From Branchiostoma floridae (taxonomy: Eukaryota > Chordata > Leptocardii > Amphioxiformes > Branchiostomatidae), in contig NC_049981.1 of assembly GCF_000003815.2 (NCBI RefSeq), positions 25,047,875-25,111,874 of the forward strand: DNA of 64,000 nucleotides, given 5' to 3'. The first letter of the stretch is position 1; each line of letters begins with the position of its first letter. Below are positions 37,401 through 45,100 of the stretch, piece after piece. A program made the translations under genes and the position numbers. The notes below the pieces were generated by a model. The model was not told the DNA's origin. It saw only the letters and a list, made by a program, of their open reading frames with translations, and did no database searches.

Positions 37401-38631
37401 AAATAAACCCTCCTAGTGTTATTGAACATCAACTCTTCCAGTTCTTGAGTCCTGCAACCAGATAATCAAAATAGGTTCCTTCCATGGCATCACACTGAAC
37501 CTGGCAGATGGTTTGGAACCTAGCACAATGGCTCACATGCACAAATATATTCTTTTGATAAGCAAACATATATTCTAATATGAACTGTTTGCTAATCAAA
37601 TGAACCTTTTTCACGAGCCACTGCAGAAGTTTTGCTAAAATATTCTAAACAGTGTTCTGGAACTGAAAGGTTGGTTGAGCCATCCTGCCACTCAAAAAGC
37701 TCAGGAAATAAGTCATCCTAAAACTATTTGTACTTGTGTCACCGAAACATAGAAATTGTTAGTTGTTTTTATACCTTTTGCTGTCTTTAAAAGATGGCAA
37801 GTAGCAATCATGTTATGGAAGTCAATTTCAAAGTCCATGAACTGCTGCAGCAGAGCAATGGCAGAAAATTGAGGAATATTGTTATTGTTTGTTGAAAAAT
37901 ACAAAATGTAAATGCTACCACTAATCCTATCTTAACATAATCACATAACACTTACAGCATTCCTAACTCTCAGCAACAAGTCACTACTAACCATGTCCTT
38001 CCTTCACTTCAGTCTGGGAGTTACTAATTCTAACAAGCATAATATGTTCCAACGACTCTCATAATTCTACGGGTACCCTAAGACTGCCATATGAAGACAA
38101 AACAATGACTTTAAAAAGAACTAATGCAGCATCAGTAATCCTCGATGCATGTTCACTTCAGATATGCAGGTGCTCAAGACACTCTTGAGAAGACCTCTGT
38201 AACAACGTTTTTCATAAGCGGCAGTCTTAGTTAACTCGGCAGAACTACATGTATGAGTCTCAACAACAACTTGTGGCAACAAAAACAGCTTACACGCTTC
38301 ATTTATGCATTCTTGACCATCATCCTCATAACCATGATAATAAATGCTGACTTATAGAAATCTCACGCGCGATCATGTTCACTCACCAACTCACCTACTC
38401 ACTGTACCATGATCTAGAATGCCAGTCCAGCAGGCTGCTGTGGCAGATAGTGCCAGGTACACCATGGACTTACCGCCCGCCTCGCCGACCAGGCGCGTGG
38501 AAACCACCACCACCCGCTACGAGACACGGTACGAACCGGTGTCTCCGACCAAGCGCTCTCTGCACTCTGTGTCAGGGTCAGGCCCGCGCTCTGCCGGCTA
38601 CACGCAGATGACTGGCTCTGCCTGGGACTAA
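13491..38631 (+). CDS. ITGA6: Integrin alpha subunit, laminin-binding (alpha3/6/7, PS1) type
   Basis: Coding exons in phase: 13491-13657, 16766-16893, 17845-17936, 18369-18484, 19513-19609, 20256-20331, 20934-21053, 22089-22335, 22664-22766, 23413-23533, 24188-24416, 24676-24828, 25236-25303, 26191-26348, 26766-26948, 27424-27512, 28111-28336, 28684-28760, 29080-29160, 33305-33413, 33854-33979, 34144-34212, 34951-35109, 35410-35532, 35895-35999. They sum to exactly 1,074 codons before a gap. Then come 36473-36633 and an alternative last exon (37127-37223 or 38418-38631). It is a type I membrane receptor subunit that pairs with a beta subunit for matrix adhesion. A 21-residue signal peptide precedes the mature FNLD start; a seven-bladed propeller and leg domains follow. 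There is no inserted I domain. Matches such as GCGEDQVC, NGKWLLY and LFRARPV favour the alpha3/6/7 group; the paralogue is undefined. The exon ending at 26348 has a second in-frame donor 6 bases downstream. Confidence 0.9.
15300..16340. other. Integrin intron 1, nothing recognised
   Basis: This part of the first integrin intron contains only short open frames on both strands without domain signatures, splice-bounded exons or clear repeats. Confidence 0.4.
18880..19135. repeat. Palindromic TTGGTGTC repeat, copy 1
   Basis: GGCAGGTGCTGACC...AAGTTGGTGTCTCC at the left and GATAGGGACACCAACATTTAGC at the right form imperfect inverted ends around an AT-rich centre. A related arrangement occurs at 52927-53125. 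Edges are approximate. Confidence 0.4.
19965..20095. repeat. Foldback repeat with CCAATCA arms
   Basis: CAGCCAATCACGTTG near 20026 pairs with ACGTGATTGGTTGGTG near 20061 to form an imperfect hairpin. A similar CCAATCA foldback lies at 34615-34665, suggesting a shared short repeat family. Confidence 0.4.
21132..21206. mobile_element. 75-bp element with perfect 17-bp inverted repeats
   Basis: TAGCCTCCATAGCAGGC (21132-21148) is matched exactly in inverse at 21190-21206, with a 41-base interior. It is a tiny MITE or its relic. No convincing target duplication was seen. Confidence 0.6.
21325..21655. repeat. Degenerate minisatellite with GGGGCGATTGCCCC cores
   Basis: About eight imperfect units share a self-complementary core of the form GGGCGATTGCCC, spaced roughly 30-60 bases apart, with recurring CAAGACTT/CAGGACTT and CTTGGGG segments between them. 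The block is strikingly GC-rich within an AT-rich intron. Several overlapping open frames on both strands are by-products of the repeat. Confidence 0.65.
21878..22025. mobile_element. 148-bp foldback element with 24-bp inverted ends
   Basis: AAGTGTTTTATTCAAGCCAA... (21878-21901) and its inverse (22002-22025) match at 23 of 24 positions. A related but poorer pair (TATTCAAGACTGA / TCAGTCTTGAATA) occurs at about 24930-25062. Both lie in integrin introns. Confidence 0.6.
22875..22932. repeat. Two exact tandem copies of a 29-bp unit
   Basis: The 29 bases at 22875-22903, which begin CTATCAAATCATAATG, are repeated immediately at 22904-22932. Intronic. Confidence 0.8.
23826..23879. repeat. 14-bp tandem repeat, about four units
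   Basis: TTGTCATCATATAA is repeated about four times with one C-to-A change. Intronic minisatellite. Confidence 0.8.
25329..25766 (-). mobile_element. LINE 3' fragment in an integrin intron
   Basis: On the reverse strand the translation RGRAPSYMSTLFR, LRDYDPHLLQLPHVR and SLQYYGVQLWNKLSHE matches the extreme C-terminus of CR1/L2/RTE-like ORF2 proteins (the VRT...YxGxxLWNxLP pattern). It is followed by a short 3'UTR and a tail GGTAAAATAAATAAACTG then AAACTGAA. The remainder of the ORF is absent, a normal 5' truncation. This copy is a different family from the LINE at 29822-32660, as its tail is unrelated. Confidence 0.7.
30117..32645 (-). CDS. LINE ORF2 fragment: endonuclease end plus reverse transcriptase
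   Basis: An unbroken frame of more than 800 codons with no methionine near its natural beginning, so any start codon inside it is not the real one. Reverse-transcriptase motifs appear in order. The catalytic box is F-V-D-D in the form KFVDDLN, and it occurs twice because of the internal duplication. The open frame is long enough to suggest a fairly recent insertion, but the missing N-terminus and the duplication across the catalytic palm make activity unlikely. Confidence 0.8.
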   Translation of the reverse strand, partial: TSQLVDRPTRDQATLDLIITNLNSYYSTPSISDPLATSDHNTVVVQAKSTPVSNKIIKRVCRPFRDSSIRLFGQWITTHDWSEVLSAPTTAEKSRVFYNTLQCKMDHFFPVKLTRLHMFDKPWITPEIKSLIYLRQKAFVNNDKMTYRHIRNNVQRKIHASKAKYYHTNVKSLKEEDIASWHRQIKSMANSNRSEPDIQIDGLDPSDTPSIANAINKSLATVINSLPPLDLSLLPAYLPARPPPTVNHWDVYMKLQKVKTRKAAGPDAIPGKLIKEFAYELSVPLADILNSSLQQGLVPDEWKNATVVPVPKCKPPSVNELRPISLTSLLSKVAENFICQWAMTDILPNIDAQQFGGIKGRSTTHCLLDMTNTLFKACDKPNTLCSLVSTDYSKAFDRVSHTVAICRLVELGLRPSLVRWIADFLTNRRQVVRYHGSCSNSVLITCGLPQGTLLGPLIFTAYINSAAQEALSKRWKFVDDLNMLEVRNPPVSPSHLQQDLTDLDSWSKESHMMLHPGKCKVMYIQFNRVPYIPRPLTVSNVVLQEVPSMKILGIHLQSNLKWNFTCGLPQGTLLGPLIFTAYINSAAQEALSKRWKFVDDLNMLEVRNPPVSPSHLQQDLTDLDSWSKESHMMLHPGKCKVMYIQFNRVPYIPRPLTVSNVVLQEVPSMKILGIHLQSNLKWNTHVNTMYKKASQRLFLLCKLKHFRLPTEDLVTVYITYIRPITEYCAPVWHPGLPSVLSKKIESVQRRACRIILGPDFTSYTKARDLLDLPTLEDRREALTMKFARSLQSSEQFRHLLPSSRGEISGRSTRSSQKLDIIHCKTDRYRSSAVPHMTRLLNA
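30597..31315 (-). repeat. Exact 360-bp tandem duplication inside the LINE
   Basis: Bases 30597-30955 and 30957-31315 are identical with a 360-bp period, and the frame is preserved (120 residues duplicated). The unit runs from TCGLPQGTLLGP through the FVDDLN catalytic box to HLQSNLKWN. The junction converts LIT into NFT before the second GLPQGT. Confidence 0.95.
34615..34719. repeat. Paired foldback sequences in an integrin intron
   Basis: AGCCAATCACATTGGTCTCTT with GGAGACATGATTGGCTGA forms one imperfect hairpin (about 34615-34665). Next to it TCTCTGTCCAGCATTTT (34684-34700) pairs with AAAATGCTAGACAGAGA (34703-34719) with one mismatch and a 2-base turn. Confidence 0.6.
35160..35222. repeat. 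Strong 63-base hairpin
   Basis: The arms 35160-35186 and 35196-35222 pair over 27 positions with two mismatches around a 9-base loop. The arm contains GTCCTAAAGTTATCT. It could be a foldback transposon relic or a small-RNA precursor; the loop and stem are short for a typical animal pre-miRNA. Confidence 0.65.
36000..36099. other. Assembly gap (100 N)
   Basis: One hundred Ns, a conventional size for a gap of unknown length. The integrin frame is open up to base 35999, and the next recognisable exon (36473) begins exactly at the cytoplasmic CGFFKR. The membrane-spanning segment is not found in the 370 bp after the gap, so its exon is presumably missing here. Confidence 0.95.
36473..36633 (+). 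other. ITGA6: Integrin cytoplasmic exon with CGFFKR and NPEY
   Basis: An acceptor at 36471-36472 opens the exon with CGFFKR, the juxtamembrane motif of alpha integrins that clasps the beta tail. It continues KKKEKYEAEYYKATKVAK and an NPEY tetrapeptide at 36545-36556, then a Q-, Y- and P-rich stretch ending MQPLAPV. The donor GTAAGT at 36634 leaves two bases (GT), which join in phase to either downstream terminal exon. The exon alone adds 53 cytoplasmic residues, longer than whole tails of many alpha subunits. Confidence 0.88.
37127..37223 (+). other. ITGA6: Integrin alternative last exon 1 (short tail)
   Basis: The acceptor TTTTACAG ends at 37126. In phase with the CGFFKR exon it reads V-SRPVPDIYVEKYYFEKGG...YPSNSA and stops at TAA 37221-37223, giving 31 further residues after the junction valine. 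AATAAA at 37402-37407 is a plausible poly(A) signal for this form. It was identified by frame, splice site and charge/tyrosine-rich composition, not by homology. Confidence 0.6.
37402..37407 (+). terminator. Candidate poly(A) signal for short-tail integrin mRNA
   Basis: AATAAA in ACAAAATAAACCC, about 180 bp past the stop codon of alternative last exon 1. Confidence 0.4.
38418..38631 (+). other. ITGA6: Integrin alternative last exon 2 (long tail)
   Basis: With the acceptor TGATCTAG ending at 38417, the phase fits the CGFFKR exon. It reads V-MPVQQAAVADSARYTMDL, PPASPTRRVETTTTRYETR, YEPVSPTKR...TQMTGSAWD and stops at 38629-38631, 70 residues after the junction valine. It is rich in S/T-P (SPT twice) and basic residues, and GC-rich codons contrast with the AT-rich flanks. 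The acceptor tract is only moderately pyrimidine-rich. Nearby AG alternatives at 38424-38442 break the phase. Skipping exon 37127 would be needed to reach it. Confidence 0.6.
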
Positions 38632-40234
38632 TAAGGACAAAGGCACCCTTTCCACTAGAGGGGGAATGCTATGCAACGACCACAATTTCATTTGAATGGC
38701 CATTCATTTAATGATCAGAATTTGATGCCCAATGCAAGATTTAACAATTTAAAAAAACACAAAACAAACTTTAACAACACAACACAATTTAACAAAACAC
38801 GTATGCAAAAAAAATTGTCATTCATGCATGAAATTCGTTGAGCCATGAATGAAAGTCTTGGTCGCTCAGCAGTGGCACCTCTAATGGAAAGGGAGCGTGA
38901 CGGAAACAAAAGCTCAGTGTAGTAGCCTGGTATCCATTCTTGAATCTAATCCACTTTTTGCTTCACTGCAAAATAGTCTGGCAACCATTAATAGGATAAC
39001 AACTGGCATTTCAACATTTGCCTAGAATATACACAAGAGCAGTGAATGCCTCTTAGTCGTATAGTGGGATGGTAACTGGGTATGAAGAGGCATTTGGAAG
39101 TTCAATCCATTACATTCACACGTTTGATATCAGGAATTAATGACGAAAGGGCCAAGTTTTGGACAGACATCCATGCAGATGCCAGACTGTTTGGAAGTGA
39201 AACAATCAAGGAGTGAACATGGGCTAGAATAGGATGGGTTTCAGACTAACAACCCATCTTAAAATTTCACAAACTGCGTCATCTTGTGTACAGCAATTCC
39301 ATGAAAAGTTTCGAGAAACGACACTGAATTCTTTTGACAGTATTCCTCCAGCCTTACCATTCCTTTTCAACTCTTTCCCATTATTACTCACAACTTTTCA
39401 GTAGGATAGCTCTTAGCTGAGACCATGAGAACCACAGGTTGTCATTGAATGTAGACTAATCTTGTATTTAACATTTTCTATATCACTAACACTAAAACAA
39501 TGAAGATGCCATTGTTTGTACTAATACCATAGCCATAAATACATTGTAAGCCTCATATTCATAGTATGAAAGATTGCCTCATTGCAAACTCTCATTAGAC
39601 AGAAGCCAATTGTGGTTTCTCATAATGTATACATAAACTGAGTGACTGATCAAATTGTTAGGATGTCCATTGTTTCCTTTCATGTGTTCTCTGTTTAACA
39701 TTTGCTGATTGTGACACACAGAAAATATGACACTGACACAATCAAGGACTTTGGGATGGTGTCAAAGTAATACAGAAAAAAGAAAACTTGCTAGGGTGAT
39801 CTTTATCGCATTTTTTTTTAGTTTGAAGACATTTTTGGCCACCAGCTAAAATGTTAGTAAGTTATTATACAAGTCAATACTTTAGGGTGATGATTATGGT
39901 GTCAATAGTGGAGATGCGATCATTTAGAAATTTGCTTTGTGTTTTAGATGGTGCACTTTTTATAGTGGTAGTTTATTGTTTTCTATCTGTGTGTAATGTA
40001 CTATAATATCTATGCAACTGTTGTGTGGTGTAAGTAGTTGATGTGATGACTACATGTAGGATTATTTATTTTACATTGGATAATGTAATTAAGGATTATG
40101 GTTCAATGGAAGTTGATCTGTTTAAAAGATTAAGCCTTGAGAGCTAGTTTTATGATATTTTTTTAAGTTTAAGCAAGTCCATTGACAGGGTTGTTAAGGG
40201 GTTTGTTCATGTCATGTTCTTTTTCTTAAATAAA
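38632..40234 (+). other. ITGA6: Probable 3'UTR of long-tail integrin mRNA
   Basis: AT-rich non-coding sequence without recognisable open frames runs to AATAAA at 40229-40234, followed by a T/G-rich TTTTTGGGGTTAGTTTATTTT tract suitable as a downstream element. Extent is inferred. Confidence 0.45.
40229..40234 (+). terminator. Candidate poly(A) signal for long-tail integrin mRNA
   Basis: AATAAA in CTTAAATAAAATC with a GT-rich downstream stretch. It faces the PKD2 candidate poly(A) signal about 160 bp further right on the opposite strand. Confidence 0.5.
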
Positions 40235-40394
40235 ATCATTTTTGGGGTTAGTTTATTTTCTTGTCATTTCTCAACTAGATTAGTAAGGCATAAGTGTACT
40301 CACAACTCGGTAAGTAACTTGTGTATTTATCTAAATCTACTTAACATAAAAGCCACAGAAAACCACATCACCTTGTGAAGTGATAGCAGGAGCA

Positions 40395-40400
40395 TTTATT
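40395..40400 (-). terminator. Candidate poly(A) signal for PKD2
   Basis: TTTATT on the + strand is AATAAA on the PKD2 strand, 1.76 kb past its stop codon. It is the most distal clear candidate before the integrin 3'UTR of the opposite strand. Confidence 0.4.
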
Positions 40401-42162
40401 CAGAGATAATAAATCTGGAGGTGTGGGACCCTTCCACACAGGCACTTTTCAATATTACACAAGGCACATATCCAGGTAACATCACTTTCCAAGGGTCCTT
40501 TACAATTATGAGAGACCTTAAGTGTAGCAATCACCAATAATACTTAACAGTAGAGTTATTTGTCTGTAACAGACTACAAATACTGGTGTAATGAAACTCA
40601 TGCTTTTTTACATCAATATCAGTGTTTATCAAGAAAAATCGACTTCAAATGTTTACATGCACGAATCCTATAAATCCTTAAGATATGAGTATACGATCCC
40701 TAATATGACATTTTTTTTTCCTATTCTGGACATGGCCAAATCTTAAAATCAGATCAGAAGGCAATTTCTCTTTTCTGCTTTGCTACGTTTAGGAAATATA
40801 TACAGTCTGGTGTGTTGAGCTTTGTCCAAATGTACAGTGTGACAGTGAATAAATGTTGCCCGCAAAAATTCTTCACAATTTTTAACATAATTAGTTGTCA
40901 AAACATGGGACATTTCCACAAGGTTAAAGCACTGACAGCCTACATTGGACAAAACTCTTCAACAATTCTAAACTTTCAGTAGTGTAATGCTAAACATGAG
41001 AGTTACATCTTTATAAACTACACCATTACAATAAACATCCGGTAACATGACATAACACACTGTCTCTTATGCTCTTCTTTTGAAGATTGTTGATATGTTT
41101 ATATGATGTCACACATGACACAGATAGATGAGAAGTTTGGAACACAGAGACAGGAATACTGCAGTCTTACAAATGTATGTTCTTGGTCCCTATAACCAAC
41201 TTCAAAGACACAAAATATATGTAACCTTATAGACATCTGTAGGCCTTCACATAAAAACTCTTTTTTTTTTACATTGGGCAGTTATTTTTGTATCATGAGC
41301 CAAATTTTTCTTCATTGTCTTCAAGGTTTTCATTCACTTCACTTTGTTCCAATGTGACTTTTTTTAATGTTGCTGTTCCATAAAATATATCCAGAACATG
41401 CATTGATCCATCTTTCCCATTAATGAAATACAGGAAGGGAAGCCTTTCCTAACCACTTTTTTTAAAACCCCAAAACGAAGTCTACCATCGCTCAGTAACC
41501 CTCACCTTGGAACAGTTTTTCTGACTTCATTGTGAGAAAGCGAACATCTTTGTTAAGCCCTATGCAAAGGGATTTAGAAATGAACATAGTATCAAAGACA
41601 TGAGACAGTACTACTGAATCCACTGAGGTTTGAAGAGCAGTTGTTAATAGTAGCTTACATGGAGAACATCCACATACATGAATTGACATTGCTCCTCTAA
41701 AATACTTTGAAAATAGATGTCATCTACACTATTTAGGAATATATAATATAAATATTCTATGTATAACACCGCACAAGTATAACAACACATTACTCTCTGG
41801 TATAGTTTTATACAGAGGACACAAGTGGTTTCTTTTTAGTACTATTCTGTATGGTTGTTACTTTCCTGATTATTGAAAATAATGAGAAGCATATTGTCAG
41901 CTTAAAACTTACTATTTGTGCCAAATTTCACCGGAAGTGTAACACACATATTATTTAAAGAATAGGTGGATATGTAGAGAACTTATTAGTCTGTAATACA
42001 ACATGCAGAAACATTTTTTTAGTTCATGATTGCATCAAACTTTTCCAGTATCTCGACCCATCCCTTTGTTCAAACCACATACAATATATACATCCAGAGG
42101 GTTATCATAAGGCCTCTTGTGACATAGTACAATCTCTAGATCCTTCACACTGCAGAGACCTC
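40401..42162 (-). other. PKD2: Probable PKD2 3'UTR
   Basis: AT-rich non-coding sequence downstream of the PKD2 stop codon, with only short frames of no recognisable content on either strand. Its extent is inferred from the candidate poly(A) signal. Confidence 0.4.
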
Positions 42163-45100
42163 TTAAGCAGAGCTTCCGCTTGGGCCGTGGTCCTACAAAA
42201 CGGTGGAGAAATGGGTTAGTCAATGAGTTAAATGAGTTAATAAACATATTCAGCATCACACATTGTGTCTCTATTCTATCTGTCCTGTTCTAGCTCCAAT
42301 TTGCTCCTCAGATCCTTTTCCTGCCAAAGAGTCTGGCCCCGGATAATCTTCTCAGAGGCATTTGAACAATCATTTAAGATATAAGCAGCAGCTCTAATTG
42401 CCATTAAGTTGCATAGACCTCCATTTCTGTGTTCAAACACTTTAAGTATGACCTCCAATACACTGCATCCAAAACAAGTGCTTTTAAAAAAGCTGGCATT
42501 TTGCCAATGTTTGCGTGTGTGAACGTTTTTTTCTAGTTAGGCCTAGGAAAAAAAATGTTGTGTTTCCTGTTTCCCTACCTACCCTAGAAAAACCTGCCGA
42601 CCCTAGACTTTTTTGGGGGGTGGGCAGAGGAGTCACAGTTTCCAGTTAGAATTTTTATTCAGCCTGCTTCCTATGGAAGCAAAAACACTGCTTGTCCTAT
42701 CTTATGAAGGATAAATGTATCTATTGTGCACAAAATTAAAGTTTGACATTAAAAGAGAAGTGTCCTCATGCACTTCAGTTTACTTTGTTCGACTGTATTG
42801 TAATATGTATCACTAGAAATTTGGCCAGCCAAAAAAAAATTACAAGAAAAAAAAGAAGATAATCCCTACCTACCGACCCTAATTTTTTCAGGACTGAAAC
42901 AGGAAACACAACATTTTTTTTCCTAGGCCTTATTAGAATGTCATATAAATAGAACAGAGTAACTAAACCTGATATTGGCGCATGGAGAGATTCACATATG
43001 TGCCTGAACTGCAGCAGATCTAGACGCCACCTGTTAAAATTTGCGTGAACTGCAGCAAATTTCACTACACATTGCCTGTTTTTGAGTGAGCTCTGTTGCG
43101 GGGCATTTTTAAGTTTTTTTTTTTTATTTTTATTTCTATTCGGCAAAAAAACGAAGCGGCAAATCCGTTAACCAAAGAAATAAATTGGTGTGGCCAAATG
43201 GATGTAAAAATAAGAATTTCAATGGATGTAAAAAAGAAAAAAAAAAGTTGAAAAAAATCTACCTCCCCGGATTCGAACCGGGTGCATTGGTTTAGAATGC
43301 GTAAACTTTACCACTGCGCTAGTGCGAACATGTTGAAGAAATGCCTGTTTTAACAGGTATACAAATGTTTGGCATGGATTGAACAGGTCCGTTCATCTCA
43401 ACATCACAACGGCGACTACACTGGCCAGAAGGCATTTTGCGACTGCAAGTCGCAAAATGCAAAAAAATTTCCTAGCTAAAAGAATCATTCAAACATCCAA
43501 ATCGTAAATGTGGGAGAAGCCAGACTGAGTGATGAGCAATAAGAGGAGAGGACCAGGGCTAGAACAAGATGGATACCAGGCTACACCTAACACAGTCATG
43601 ATGGGTGCAAACTTACAGCAGATGGTGGTCGTGATCCACGGGAGCGGGGGCGCCCCCCGCTTGCGGGAGAGTTGCCACGCCCGCTGGCGTTGGAGATGGA
43701 GGCCTCGGAGTCCCAGCGCTCCAGCTCCTCCCGAACCAGGCGCTCCATCTGCTCGCGCTTCAGGTCGTCATCAGTACGGCCAGCGCGCTCATCCTACATG
43801 GGCACATCCCAATGTCATGCACACATAGATAAAGATACTGTAAAAGCAGAAATGTTTGTGGTGGATTAATGTTCGCGTTTTTTGCAGTGACCACTTCACC
43901 GCGAACTTAAAACCACCGCGAACATTTTTCTATTATGGTATTAGACTGCAGTCTATGGTGTTAACGCGAACTTAAATCCACAGCAAAAAGTCCTTTTCCC
44001 GCTACCTCTAAATTAAATCCCCGCGAATTAAATGCATTTACAGTAATTGATTGGCATTCATTTGGTAAGCCACCTAGGGCACTATGCACCTGGTCTATAA
44101 AAACCATGTCACACATTGTACTTGTGATAATCCAAGCCCAAAGCACTGAAGAAGCCATACGGCGAAACATGTTTGCTTGTAGGCTTGAATAAAGTTCCAA
44201 ACAGGGAATGTGTGGCTCCAGCGTCTTTTCTGAAGATGTGGAGTAAATGTCTGCCTAGAGTTTCCCACATACCCTATCAGGGCTTTAGCCAGCTCGAAAT
44301 TTTTTTCCGTCAGCCCAATTTTCATTGACGGAAAAATCCTTCCGAAAATTATTTTTTTCCGTCATCGTTTATTATTTTCCGTCATTGACTACAAAATTTA
44401 AACAAAACAATGTCTGCCTCGTGCGATCTTTATCACGCCCTTCCGTAACGTCACCATTCACAACGTCAAATAACACACACACGCACGCACAGAATTGAAG
44501 CAAACCTGATTAAAGTTTATTGAATAAAAACGATCTACTACCTGATGAATTCCTATAATAAAAGAAACTTTACTTTATATTAGTCTCCGTCTCCTTGTAA
44601 TGGCAAAGCTAAGCTAGTTCGCATACTTCATAGTCTTTGATATTCTCGGTCATCGGAAGACAGCGTCAGCGAAAGGACTTCACGAGTCGTGCTACGAATT
44701 TGTCAACGTAGGTCAAGGTAGGTAATATTTTACTTCATAACCTACACAATGGTTTCCTATATCGTCAATTGAAAGTTACTTGTATACTTACGACATAAAA
44801 GGACAACACTAGTCGACGTAACATTCACTGAATTTCACTCAAAATTATGGAATCGGCACCAGCAACAAAATGGCCGCTAGCAACAACAAGTGCTACGTCA
44901 TCTTCTGTGTGAAAGTTCGTAGGAACGTACCAACTACCAAGCTAGTGCAAGCGCCCGTCGGACCAGTTTAGTCTTTTGTCATGTAACACTTAGCGCACGT
45001 TGTTTCCGTAAGACGCCCGTTGTTTATTTCATTTTATTGTCATGTAACAGTTAGCCCATATGTTGCGCTCGTAAGACGCTCGATGTTTATTTTATTCTAT

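Noticed and set aside
43253-43331. Functional tRNA gene on the reverse strand
   Set aside because: Box A, box B and T-stem are good, but the acceptor stem does not pair and the anticodon loop is abnormal, so it is listed only as a tRNA-like repeat.
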